Assembly (NCBI GenBank): GCA_037957365.1
Contig: JARHVA010001427.1
Location: forward strand, 310,001 to 374,000
Origin: Torreya grandis
Lineage: Eukaryota > Streptophyta > Pinopsida > Cupressales > Taxaceae
Length of the DNA: 64,000 bases
Direction: 5' to 3'
The notes under the pieces were generated by a model, which had not been told where the DNA came from, did no database searches, and was given only the letters and a program-made list of their open reading frames with translations. Positions 21,781-33,839 of the stretch are shown here, piece by piece. The translations under genes were made by a program, and so were the position numbers. Numbering within the stretch: the stretch's first letter is position 1; each line of letters begins with the position of its first letter.

Positions 21781-24571
21781 ATTTTCATGAAAAAAACAAA
21801 TATTAAATCATATCGATACTTGGAATTAACTTAGGTTATATCATTTTTTGATAAAGTCCTATAATTTTTGAGCGGTGGTAGGTCATCAATGTATTGCTTT
21901 TCATCCTTAGATAATTGGATTTATACAAATTAAGGAACCACCAAGTCTACTACATTATAAAGTTTTGATTATAATGTGAATTTAAAATTGAGGGCACTCT
22001 TATAAAATATTATATCCATATACTTTGTATCTCATGTGCAAGAGTATGTAAAGGGGCTTAGACATGTACTAATTTTGAAAAGGAATCCATTTCAATGATT
22101 CTAAGATATATAGTTATTTTTATAGATGTATGAAAATTATCTACATATTTTCTATAAAACTAGGGCTTATAGTTAGAGGAGAGAAAGAAATCATATTGTT
22201 TACTAGAATATCTATGGCAATATGACTTGCATTTTGCTTAGGTTTTACATATATCATCTAAATTCTGCACCATGAATGCCTAATTCATGTGACTTCAATG
22301 TGGGTAATGTCCTCTAGTTTCATCCCATTTCAATTTGAACTTACCAATCAACTTTGGTGGGTTCATGTACTCAACAAATGGTAATTACTCATTAAATTTA
22401 CATGTCTAGTTATCATTTTCTAGATAGGTATCAAATTCTTTATTACTCACTTATTTACTTTGATATCAATATTTATTTACATATACTTTGGTTATGTACT
22501 TCATGTATTTTGAAAATTGTCCATTTCTTTCTCACTCAGGCCTTTAGATTTTCATCTTCACTTTATATGTTTTGGAGCCATGAGTTGATGTAATTGTGCC
22601 ACATAGAGAAACCTAAGTCCTGTGAGAGAGGATTTGAAACAAAAAAAATTGAGCCTCTTGAACTATGTACATATATGTAAATGTTACATGTAATGGAATT
22701 TTAAGACATGGTGTGATCTCAGGGCCTCAAAACCATGGAACCATTAATCCATTGACTGAGTATTTGTTCTTTGAAGATCTAGACCAATAGAATTGTGCCA
22801 CTTGTCATATTCTCAAAACTGAGAATCTTAGGGGTATTAGACCATGGGACCTAGAGACCATTAAACTTGTGTAATCCTTACAAAGTTATAGATTAATATA
22901 AAACTACCACATGTCATGCCTGTAAGATTACATTGTTTCAAAACCATTAGATGATTAAATTTTCTTTCAAAGCTTTCAGGGTTTCGTGTATCAAAAAATA
23001 ACCGTGTGGCATTATCTTGGGTCTCAAAGACTATGATCAATTATAATTTTATTTTAATTTTTAGAGGATCCATTTAATGTAGTAATGACACTAATCCAAC
23101 TCTTATAAATTAGAATCTTTAAAGACTTTGAAACTTTTTGTAAAGAGAAATAGGTTTTGGGTAATGTAAATATGCCACCTATCACTATCTATGATAAATA
23201 AATTCAATTCCCTAATAAGAATATCTTTGATAGGTGTTTGTTAATAGTCCTATAAGTACACAAAATTTAGGAAACTACAAAAAGGGACATTAGTACCGTT
23301 AGTCCAAATGAACCATAAAAATAATGAAAACCCAAGGTTTGAGATGAATTAAAATAATCACTCAAGATTTGATTTTAATAGATTAATCTTCATGAAAATG
23401 TATATTTTGAGGAAAAAATTACACTTTTGTGAATTAAAACTAGAGTCATGAATGTCTAAGGCTTAGATGATCATGAATTAAATTATTTAGGTCACAGTGG
23501 GCCCCTATTGAATTTTATAAAATGGATGCATGTGTGTTTAGGGCACAACACACTACTTATCACCTAGTCATAACCGATCCTCTTTAGAGTATGATTATTT
23601 ATCATGCCATATGGTAACATATTTTTTTCACCATAATATATGATATGTTGAGCATGTTCCTTCTTGATATTTCAACCATATTATTCTAACCTACATTGTG
23701 ATATTCTTTCACAACTATTGAGTCTAATATAGACCCTACTTCAAGCCATCCTATTAATGGTGATGGCATATTACCTTTACCTAAACTTGATCTCCTACCT
23801 ACATTATACATAGATGATCCATATTGTGATTTTCATTAGGCTATAAATCATTGGGTTTATTTTCAACCATATTGGATATTCCTAGCACAACATAAGGATT
23901 CATGTTCAAATCCTACTATAGATAAATTTTTTTTGTCATGGCGTGGACACACATTATTTTAATAAATTCCCAAAACTCTATAAATACATAGATTCACTTT
24001 ATATATAGAACACATAGTATTCTCAAAAGACATTGCCTCCTCCTAAGATTATTCTAGAGTATATACCTAAACATGGGGATGTCTACTATTTTTGGCATTA
24101 GTGTGCTACACATGATAAATATAGGTGTATAATATTTCAATAGAAATTACATGATTTTACACATCCTACATTATCATTCCCAAGAACATACCTAGAGTCA
24201 TTCCCAGGTAAAGGCTAAGACTTCCTCACCTACTTCATCATCCTCGAGATTAGATGCTTTCAGTCACATTTTAACAATATTTCCTCACATTTATTACCCT
24301 TCACAAGAGTTGATATATACTCAACCTTCTTATTGTTAATCTATCATACCTACACTCTCCATTGAAATGGTGTGATAAGAATTATTCACACATCTTTCAA
24401 TGAAGATATATGAAACTATGGACAAAGTCTATATTCCATTGATAAATTTTTTTATCAGATGTTATTAATGATATATACCATGAGATATATCAGTATTTAT
24501 GAACACATTATTTTGTCTTGTCATATTATGCCTCATATTTATACCTAAGTGGCTTTAGATACTCGTAATTC

Positions 24572-24614
<43 letters not shown>

Positions 24615-25750
24615 CATTTATCATTTTTTTTATGTTATCCCTTTCCTATATTTTTACATTGATACTTTTGCATTCATGGTTCTTGATTTACAACTCTAGA
24701 ATATTTATATATTCAAATTTAACTATTTAATTACATTTCATTACATAATTTTCAAACACTTGTATTCCCCCTCTCTTAGGATGATTTTTTTTACATGGAT
24801 GTTTATGTTTAATCACTTGTTGAATACTAAAGTTACTCATGTGGCATAGCTCTTAGACCACACCCTACACTATCTTATTCTTATTATGATCAAATAAAAA
24901 ATATATTCATCATTATAGTATTTATTACATGTATCTCTATTGATCTCCATTTATTCCATATATTTCCCTCATCTCAAACACATATATGGTTAGACTTGAG
25001 ATTTCATACTTCCTTGTGGACATGTCTAAGCATTTTTGAAGTCGACATAGTTATTAGGTACTTTTGTATTGTAACCAAAGTATAATATTTTTTGTGTTTA
25101 TAATATATATCACTCATGTTTGTTTCTTTTGAATCCATAAATAGAAATAATATGTAAAATAATAAAATTTAAAATTCAAATCATTAAAACAAAAGGCAAT
25201 GATTAAAACGTAAAAATAAATACTCAAATGTCAATCACACCAAAAGATGTAATTAGTCTTTAACACATCTTATTCTATTTGAATCTCAAACTCCATAGTT
25301 GGCCTCTTGATAGAGCCGATGTACATTGGGGTATGGTAGGATAGTAGCCTTGAATATGATGTCTCCTTATTATATCTAGTACCACCTACTTTATCACACA
25401 AGTACCAAATGTTTATAGTAGATCGATGACTCTATAAGGGGTCTTGAAGAATGGGGAACATGTCGGGGAGGTAGGCCCATTTTAATTTATATATATAAAT
25501 AACCTTCATGAGATGATATACGTATATTAGTCATTATTCCACAACTTTATGTATACTCAAAGGAATATTTTAAGGCTTTGTTATCCAAATAAAATCTTAG
25601 TACTTGTACTTAATTTTGTATATCTCATTTCTACTAAGGATTACTACAAATCCTATGCAATGCTCTTCACTCCCTTTTTTCATAATATCATTCTTGATAT
25701 TCCCATTGATGCATAACATTTCAAAGTTGATCATACCTTTTTGGTTCTCC
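21781..25750. other. AT-rich stretch without recognised gene
   Basis: No coding homology I can name. It contains weakly repeated segments with a GCCAC..TGTCAT core (22590-23185), a (TA)n run at 24575-24609 and general T-rich DNA. A plus-strand stretch near 24070-24260 reads like decayed protein (for example THPTLSFPRTYLESFPG) but I cannot assign it. Confidence 0.4.
24575..24609. repeat. (TA)n microsatellite
   Basis: About 35 bp of uninterrupted TA. Confidence 0.93.
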
Positions 25751-26000
25751 TTTTATGATTTTCAATGTAAGACCTCAGATAGGACAAGGCCTTCCTCACA
25801 AAATTCCCTTATATCTTATAAACAATTTCCATTTTTATACCTCATTGGCTATCCTTTTGTGAATTGTAGTGTAAGACCTTGGATAATACCAAGCCTTCCT
25901 CAAAAAATTACATTATCTCTTTTTATTTCCTTAATGATCATTTTATGAATTGCAGTAGAAGACCTTAGATAGGACTATGCCTTCCTCAAAAAATATCCCT
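25751..26000. repeat. Three-copy tandem repeat with 62-bp conserved unit
   Basis: Copies start at 25751, 25855 and 25941 (spacings 104 and 86 bp). Each begins TTTTRTGAWTT and contains gtaagacct or gaagacct, then ataggac or ataatac, then gccttcctca. Within about 62 bp the copies agree at most positions; the spacers between them do not. Likely part of an LTR or untranslated region of an unidentified element. Confidence 0.7.
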
Positions 26001-26139
26001 TTTTCTCCTATATAAACTACATGCCATGTTTTATCATAAAATAATTATATTGGTCTACATTGTCGATTAAACATAAACCCTACATTTGGTTTATCACTCT
26101 TATTTCTAATTTTGCCTTTCATGTATTACATTTATCACT

Positions 26140-26340
26140 TATTTACATGCATTTATTTACATTGATATTTATTATTCACATATCATTTTTTTCATGTTTT
26201 GCTTACATTGATATTTCTTATTTACATATATTTGTTTACATGTCTTTATTTACATTGATATTTATTATTCACATATATTTGTTTACATAGATATTTATTA
26301 TTTATTTTTATTTAAATGTCTTTTTTTACATTAAAATTTT
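26140..26340. repeat. AT-rich short tandem repeats
   Basis: At least four decayed copies of TTTACATTGATATTTATTAT followed by a CACATAT-type segment, spaced about 40-60 bp. The open frame that crosses them is a by-product of the repeat. Confidence 0.6.
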
Positions 26341-26610
26341 ATCAATATATCTCTCATTTAAATTCTTACATTCTTCTTACCATTTTTTTTATTCCATTTA
26401 ATTAACTTTTGACATGTGTTAGGATTGGTTTCAATTTTTTATTTAAATCCCAATTTTATTTATTTATCATTCCTTTTTACCATGAATTTATTCATATTTT
26501 CTATAAAATAATAAACACATAAATCATACATTTTTACCATAGCATATAAAGATCAACACATGCTAAAAATAAATTAAGTAGATCCATAACATCTATGAGT
26601 AATCAAAACA

Positions 26611-26692
26611 ATACATACATACATACATACATAAATGCATGCATGTATGCATGCATAAATGGATGAATTAATCACACACACACACACACACA
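26611..26692. repeat. Microsatellite cluster (CATA)n, GCATGCAT, (CA)n
   Basis: (ATAC)n at 26611-26633, alternating GCAT/GTAT to about 26657, then (CA)n at 26672-26692. Confidence 0.9.
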
Positions 26693-27280
26693 TTCATATA
26701 TACATGCATGCATATATTCCTCAACAATGTCTCATATGATATCACATGATACAATCATATTACAAAATAGCTTTATATTTGTAACCACCCTACCTATATA
26801 GTGGTGGATGGGCTACACTACCTATAGAATATTGTGAATGACCTTTATGATTATTATAATAAAGTGACTATGTACATGACCTCATTCCATCCACATGTCA
26901 CTTTAAATGGTCCACTTGACCCTAGACCTACACCAACTACCAAGTTATCTCAAAATGTGTAGCTCACTCCTGAGCTAGTGCTCACATCTCCCTATCACCT
27001 AAAGCTATAGGTAATGATACATATATTGAATTAGATAATATTTTCAACTCTTGAGCTACCTCACTGACCAAATAAAAATAACTATCATAAATAAGTGTTG
27101 AAGGTACCACATGATCAACCATATGTGTCATATCATTAAGGTAACATGTCATCCAATATATCATGATGCAATCTATCAACCATGGATGGCCATCTATCAT
27201 CCTCTAATGAAACATTTAAAAAATGAGAAATCAAATGTACATTATATCTCACATATATATCTATAAAATACTACATTTAT

Positions 27281-27334
<54 letters not shown>

Positions 27335-28910
27335 AAATCAAAATTTCAACAAAATATAACTTAATAATAGTTGCCCCATTTGCTTAACCACATATTACCT
27401 CCCTTGAATCATGGATCCATGATGGTGTAAAACATCTATAATGGTTGGGATAAATCAAACAAGAATGATGTGTTCCATTATTAGTTCACCTCATAATCAC
27501 CCACCTTAGTGTATGTTGCATTTTAGGATCTCCCTATGGATCTCTCTGTGGGGGTTCATATAGTGGTGGTTATGGTTGTGTGTAGTTGTACTAACACCTA
27601 CCTCTAACTTTATTTCTATTGTGGTCACTCTAATGTCTACTATTGTGAAACAATAGTCACATATTCTCCTTCTCTATCTTTCACTAGATCCCCTCATTAT
27701 CATTATAACCATAATATCCCATGTCTTAACTAGTGTGACCATATGAAAAGAACATATTTTAGTACTCATAAAACCCTTACATCACAATTATCCCTCACAT
27801 ATTATGCCCAAAACATCAACACTACCATATTAATTATTAGATATGGTAACCTAAAATATTCTAGTAATTAAGGCACTTGATGTGGCTCCACCCACAAGGA
27901 TAGTTCTCTAGAATCCTCTCATAAACTTATGCCTAGAAGGTACTTATCCATGAGGCCAAGTATATATAGCTCCCTAATATAACTACCAAATAATCTCTCT
28001 TTGAGTGATCATCTATAATGATGGAACATGTGTTACAACATATAACATATGATCTTGTGCCCATAATCACACACATAATAGGGAAACATATACTACATGT
28101 GGTAATCTCATAGGATGATACATAAAAAAATCTCTCATAAATATAAATACTCAAAATAATAGTGCCCATTATCATCTTCCCTCATGAAAAAATATAATAA
28201 AAATCATGCACCAGCTACACCCAAATCATAGACCTCAAATCATACATCATACCTTGCTCTAACATAGATTATCATAGTGAAACAATATATAGTGGGACCT
28301 TCCCATGTAAATTTTGATAGATCACATGAGATATCACAAGTCTTATAATGGTCTTCTAGATATCTAAGATGACATACACATATACATCAAATAGGAATGC
28401 TTACAAGTCTACTTCAGTATATCTCTCAAATCCAATCACCCATAAAGTTAAGGCTCATCTCTCTACACCTATCTTTAGTGTATTTTACATGACATGCAAA
28501 ACAACAATCAAAAATCCCAATAATGCATTGACATCCTCTAGATTGATACCACCTCAATGGTATCCCCATCCACCACCCACCTAAAAGTGTTAGTCAATCT
28601 CTCCCATATTATGAAGAATATGGTGACTAACTCCAAACTAATTAGAATATTCTAAATCTCCATAATACCACCCAAACCTAAGGTATTAAACTACACTTGA
28701 TTTACTTCAAATAATATCTAAAGTAGATTAGGTAACCAAACTGCATCTACTAATTTCTAGAGTCTCTGTCACCTCTAAAAAACATTAAACAATAAAGTAT
28801 GTATAAGATTTATATCACAAATAATAATAAAATATACTTTAAAAAATCAATAATATAAATAATTACTATACCTAACTGCTTAATCAACCTAAATTGTATT
28901 TTCCTTACCA
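26693..28910. other. AT-rich stretch without recognised gene
   Basis: Contains a (TA)n run (27283-27331). The minus strand has an open stretch at 26982-27200 with protein-like content (MVDHVVPSTLIYDSYFYL then EVAQELKILSNSIYVSLP) that I cannot assign, and another at 27933-28175. They may be remnants of a transposon protein or chance frames. Confidence 0.35.
27283..27331. repeat. (TA)n microsatellite
   Basis: About 49 bp of uninterrupted TA. Confidence 0.94.
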
Positions 28911-29240
28911 TTCCTACTAGGTTAACCACCTTAAATACTAATTCAACCAACTTATCTTATTATGCAATCAACCATGGTATATGCCATCAACCACTTTTCC
29001 TCAATTTCCTACTAGGTCAATCAACTTCAATACTATGTCATCCACCTTATATTTTTACATAATCAACCATGGTATACACCCTCAAATAATTTTCCTCATT
29101 TCCTACTAGGCTAACCATGGGATAAGCCATCAACCACCCTTTCTCAATATTACAAAGCCAACTACCCTATATATTATGTTATCAAAATTATATTTTTACA
29201 CAATCATCATGACATACACCATCAAGAAACCCTAATATTT
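28911..29240. repeat. Tandem repeat with about 95-bp period
   Basis: The marker TTCCTACTAG occurs at 28911, 29006 and 29100, spacings 95 and 94 bp. The unit contains AATCAACCATGGTATA and CCATCAACCAC blocks. The third unit is shortened in its middle, and a fourth, decayed unit follows to about 29235. Confidence 0.75.
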
Positions 29241-30445
29241 TTAACTAAATTAGCCACCTATACCATTATCACCCACTACATAGTACAACTAAGTTGGTCA
29301 ATTACAACATGTAGTCATATAAAATGTCACTTGAGTTGCAAGAGTGTTACTTAAGACCACCCATCCCTAGCTTAGCCATAGACCTATATTATGGCCTATT
29401 TAAACATTTATCCATCTTTCATGTAGGAATTATGCATCCATATACATCTCAAAATTAGTCTCAAACCATTCTTTAGGCATCTAGCCCCTAGTGCCTCAAG
29501 TTTTACCACCTAAGCATTAGCATCATATTTGGACACTAGCACCTCATGCTAGTGTCCCAGTTAGGTGATACTGTCCTTTTCCCTCTTTTTGGCCCCAAAA
29601 TATATGTTATCAATCCTAAAGACACTAGGGTAAGCCTAGACCTATTTCAAACCACATAGAAGCACCATATCAATATATATACATGACTTTTGTCCCTTTA
29701 TTCAGTAGATGGAAATCAAATGTAAATACACACAAAAAAGCTCAAAATAAGATGTGCACAATCAAGGTCATTAATCCCTATTATACCCTAATTTTTTATA
29801 CTATCATCTACAACCATCCTAACTTTAGAATACACAAATTTATAATCTCAAGCCGCACTCAAAGAACTCAAACTGACATTCATGATAGATTTACTTATAC
29901 TTGTACTAGCAGTTAGGTGGGGAGGACTACATGGGGCTTGATCCCTCCTCAGAGTATTGGTATATAGTAAAATATCATCACAACAAGGTGTTGAAGATGC
30001 CCAACCTACCCAACTAACATCAAAATTTTTATATTTGTACCAATTGAATGCCCTAACCATATGGAGGTTTAGGGTTTGCATAAAAAAATTAGACAAAATC
30101 AGTCATATATAATGAGGCATGGTTTATCCACATAGAAATAGTCTTGAAAAACTTAGACATATGTGCTCCCAAAATTACATATCAGTTATTACGTAAAGGA
30201 CATTAGAACCAAAAGAGGATGTTAGTGCCACAATGTTACTATGCAAGGTATGATGCTATTATCTAAGATGGTTTATAATACATACATCCTATTTGTGACC
30301 AACACCTATACCAATTTTTAGCTTGCATATCCTTTATCTCAAATAATTTCCAACTAAGTACTTATTTTTGTCATTCATTTCTATTTTTCTTAATATTATA
30401 TTAGATCATTTCTTTCACAAATTAATGGCTATATTTATTGCATAT
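29241..30445. other. Non-coding flank of the copia element
   Basis: No recognised gene. The minus-strand frame at 29848-30096 has no family resemblance I can support. The last five bases before the element (30446-30450, TGTAT) are the target-site duplication. Confidence 0.4.
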
Positions 30446-30450
30446 TGTAT
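30446..30450 (+). repeat. Target-site duplication, left copy (TGTAT)
   Basis: Identical to 37784-37788, immediately outside the two LTRs. It marks a single integration event. Confidence 0.9.
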
Positions 30451-30936
30451 TGTTGGAAATATCATCTTTGATGTCAAAGGTCTAGAATTATTGGTGATAA
30501 AGGCCCCATTGCATTTAATGGTGTTTTTAATATTCATATCTTGGCTAATATGTGTTAATATTTATTTAATATTAATGAATATATTTTTGGTTGTATATAA
30601 GTCAAAAGAGGGCCCATGGAGAAGTCAAAGAGTCATGGGGTAAAAGATAAAAGAGGAATGGGATGCATTTTCTCATGAAAAGTCATCTTAAGGAATATCA
30701 AGAGTTACCATGTGAAGACAAAAGAGGGTATGACACATTTTTCCATGAAGGGACACTTTGAGGAATATGAAAAGTCACCAAGATAAAGACAAAATAGGAA
30801 AGGATGTTTTTGCTTATGAAGGGTTACCATATGACTTTTTGAATGCAAGGATACAAAGGGTCATTCAATTTTGGTGCCATTTTCCATGATAATTGAAGGA
30901 TCACAAAGGGTAAATGCCAAAGGTCATTTGGAAATC

Positions 30937-30944
30937 TATAAATA
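30937..30944 (+). promoter_or_regulatory. TATA box of copia 5' LTR
   Basis: TATAAATA followed by AAGGCTTAAG; the same box is at 37303-37310 in the 3' LTR. Its position in the second half of U3 fits an LTR promoter. Confidence 0.65.
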
Positions 30945-31292
30945 AAGGCTTAAGAAGCCATTTGTAATATGCTAGAGAGTACATGGTTTGTATTTATTTT
31001 CAAAGAGAGAAAAGTAGGAGATATTGTAGAGTTATATCATTTGTTGAGTAAGTAACATTGAGAGATAGTTGTGTTTTATACATAAGATGGGTTGGTGCTC
31101 ACAAATATTTGCAAGGGGTTGGTTCTCCTATGGGTTGGAACTCACAAATAGTTATTGCATTTGTGCTTAGCAAAGGGTTTGGTGCTCCTACAAGTTGGTG
31201 CTTGTAAACTTTGTATTTTGAGTTCTTGCTCATTCATATACTTGAGATTGTTCTCCATGGTTTTTTCCACTTTGGGTTTCCACGTAAAAATT

Positions 31293-31400
<108 letters not shown>

Positions 31401-31534
31401 TGGTGCATATTATTTAGTTTTATTGCATATATTTAATGTGTGATTAAGTGGTTAAAGAAAAGAAATCAGATTAAGTAAAAGATATATAATATACTAATTC
31501 ACCCCACCTCTAAGTATATTTCATGCTTAACAAT

Positions 31535-31546
31535 TGGTATTAGAGC
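31535..31546 (+). promoter_or_regulatory. Primer-binding site (initiator tRNA-Met)
   Basis: TGGTATTAGAGC lies 2 bp after the LTR end. The usual plant PBS for initiator Met tRNA is TGGTATCAGAGC, so one C has become T. Confidence 0.9.
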
Positions 31547-31555
31547 AGGTTCCTT

Positions 31556-32650
31556 TTGGATAAGATTTATAGCTTGAAGGTAGATCAGGAAAGCATGATG
31601 GTTGGATCACATGAAAGATTTTATACAAATAAGGAACCTTTGTTTGATGGGATGAATTATGTTTTTTGGAGCATAAAGATGAAGACTTATTTTATGTCCC
31701 TTGAATTCGATATTTGGAAAGTAGTGGTGGAGGAATATGAAGAGCCACAGATACTTGTAACTACTCCAGCAAAAAATAAGGCAAGTGAAAATAATTCTAA
31801 AGTTTTAAATGTTATTTTATATGGTTTATGTGAATCAAAATTTGTTAAAGTTATACAATGTAAATTTTCTCATGAAACTTGGGTAAAACTTGAGAATATT
31901 TATAAAGGTAATGGAAAGGTTTAGCAAGCTAAGCTTTAGACTTTCAAAATATAGTTTGAGAGTTTGAAGATGGAAGAGGAAAAAAATATAGCAAGTTATC
32001 TTTTGCATGTTGATCAAATAGTTAATCACATTCAAGGTCTTGGAGAAAAGTTGGAAGAATTAATTATGGTTTAAAAAGTTTTGAGATCTCTACCATTGAG
32101 ATACAATACAAAAGTTTTGGAAATTGAAGAAATGAATAATTTATCCAAGCTAAAGATGGATGAACTACATGGTATTCTTATGAAATATGAGATGCATACT
32201 GAACAAGAGAAACCCTCAAAGAGAGAAGCTACCTTCAAAACATCAAAGAAAGAGAAGGCTAAGATTCAAGAATCAAGTGACAGTTCTAACGATGTGAAGA
32301 TGACAATGGATCTCTATTCATTTGAAAGATAAAAAAGGGCATAGGTAAATATCAAGGAAAATTACCTTTTAAATGTTTTAATTATGGAAAGATTGGACAT
32401 TTTATAGCTAAGTGCCCAGATAAGGGAAATGGTGAAAATAAAGAAGGAGATTCTACATACAAGAAGAATTTCAAAGGAAAATTCAAGAAGGGATTCAAGA
32501 ATAAGAGTTTATATTCTAAAGATCCTAGCTCAAGCAAAGATAGTGGAGTCAGTGATTCAGAAAAAGAAGATATTCTATTCAGGGCCATACATCAACATGA
32601 CTCCATAATAAAAAGTACAGATGATCAAGAAAAATATAAGATGAAGTTGA
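31556..32650 (+). pseudogene. Copia Gag, N-terminal part with first zinc knuckle
   Basis: Opens with about 122 codons (31556-31924) including a GMNYVFWSIKMKTYFMSLEF block, the N-terminal motif of copia Gag in which the protein meets its capsid fold. A TAG interrupts at 31922, then Gag continues in broken frames: SYLLHVDQIVNHIQGLGEKL, LRSLPLRYNTKVLEIEEMNN and LHGILMKYEMHTEQEKP, typical of copia capsid ends. The first knuckle (32374-32415) reads CFNYGKIGHFIAKC: the second Cys is Tyr (TAT at 32383-32385). A Lys/Ser-rich tail follows to about 32650. The start ATG may be 31556, soon after the PBS, or the in-frame ATG at 31595. Confidence 0.8.
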
Positions 32651-33445
32651 AGTGAATCTGGAAGTAGAACTCATTTGTGATTTAGAAGAGTTAAAATCTC
32701 TTGAGAAGAATAATTGAAGATTATATCTCTAGATCGAGAAAAATGAAAAGGAGTCAAAGGAAACAATTGAAGATCTACAAGCACACTTTGAAGAAGCAAA
32801 GAAAAATGAAGAAGATATAACGACATAGTTGTAAAAAGTAAGTAAAGAATGTGAAAGGTATGTTATTTAAATTTCTTCTTTAAAAGTATATCCTGAGAAA
32901 ACAATTAAAGCAATCAATGATAGAGTAGCCAATGATTCAAAATTTAAGAATAACACTGATATGTTAAATAAGATATTAAAAATTTAAAGATCAATGTTAT
33001 ATAAGGTAGGTATCATATTTTAAAAAGAGAAATGGGAAGCCACTACTTTCATAGACAAGGAAAAAGGAAAGAGCTATATTGAAGCTCTTACAAAATAGGA
33101 AATAAAAAGGAAAGAAGTTAAGAATATAGAGAACATATTAAACAAAGAAGGTTAGAAATAATAGAGCTACAAAAAGCAATCAGGTCAGAGATACAAAAAC
33201 ATGTCCTATTTTTATGGTTACTATTTTTATTTTAATGGATATGGTCATAAGAAAATAGAATGGCAAAAAAGGGCTAACAATTTTAGAAATAAGGGGAAGG
33301 AAAGTCATGTGGAGTCAAGCAGAAGCCACAACTTTTTTGCTCCTCTATCAAGCTTTAATGAAGAGGCCATAATATGTTACAAGTATAACTTTGGACACAT
33401 AGCTTGGTATTATATAATCATGTTTAAGTTAGTCAAGAAGGACTA
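32650..33445 (+). pseudogene. Copia extended Gag: coiled-coil spacer and two decayed knuckles
   Basis: A Lys/Glu-rich stretch (for example NEKESKETIEDLQAHFEEAK, about 32730-32800) with Leu/Ile spacing suggests coiled coil. Then two knuckle-like motifs. At about 33217-33265 YYFYFNGYGHKKIEW has all three Cys positions replaced (Tyr, Phe, Trp) and His kept. At about 33370-33420 CYKYNFGHIAWYY keeps the first Cys and the His. Several TAG and TAA stops occur. Extended Gag with extra knuckles exists in some copia lineages. No enzymatic function. Confidence 0.6.
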
Positions 33446-33536
33446 GAGTTTCAAGGCTCTATTCATCAAGAAGAAAGTTTAGATAGGTTTATGGTAGAAG
33501 AAACAACCAAAAAAATCTATGTTAGTGTAGATAGCT

Positions 33537-33800
33537 TTGCATGAAAGAAATGAAGAAGAGCCATGGTTCATTGATAGTGGATGTTTAAGGCACATGATAG
33601 GAGATAAGATCAAGTTCATAACCTTGAAGAAGATAAGTAGTGGCATACTAAAATTTATAGATAATACTACTACTAGAATTGCTAGAAAAAGTACACTAAT
33701 TTTAGATAATGGTAGAACTAAAAATGAAAATGTTTTATATGTAGAAGGTCTTAAGTATAATCTTTTGAGTGTAATTCAAATGTGTGATTAGGGGCGCACA
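33537..33800 (+). pseudogene. Copia aspartic protease
   Basis: WFIDSGCLRHMIGDK at about 33560-33605 carries the catalytic Asp-Ser-Gly triplet (GAT at 33573-33575) intact. ENVLYVEGLKYNLLSVIQMC near 33730-33785 is the usual end of the domain. 84 codons are open. It would cleave the Gag-Pol polyprotein. It is short of the usual length only because of decay at its edges. Confidence 0.85.
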
Positions 33801-33839
33801 CTAAAGTTTTATGTAAAAGGTTTTGAAATTAGAAGAAAA

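Noticed and set aside
23830..23910. Possible tRNA-like sequence with ATGTTCAAATCC box B
   Set aside because: The stem around the TTCAAAT loop does not pair and no matching acceptor ends are seen.
29848..30096. Minus-strand frame with Cys and Ser-rich content
   Set aside because: No family resemblance and no neighbouring coding context.
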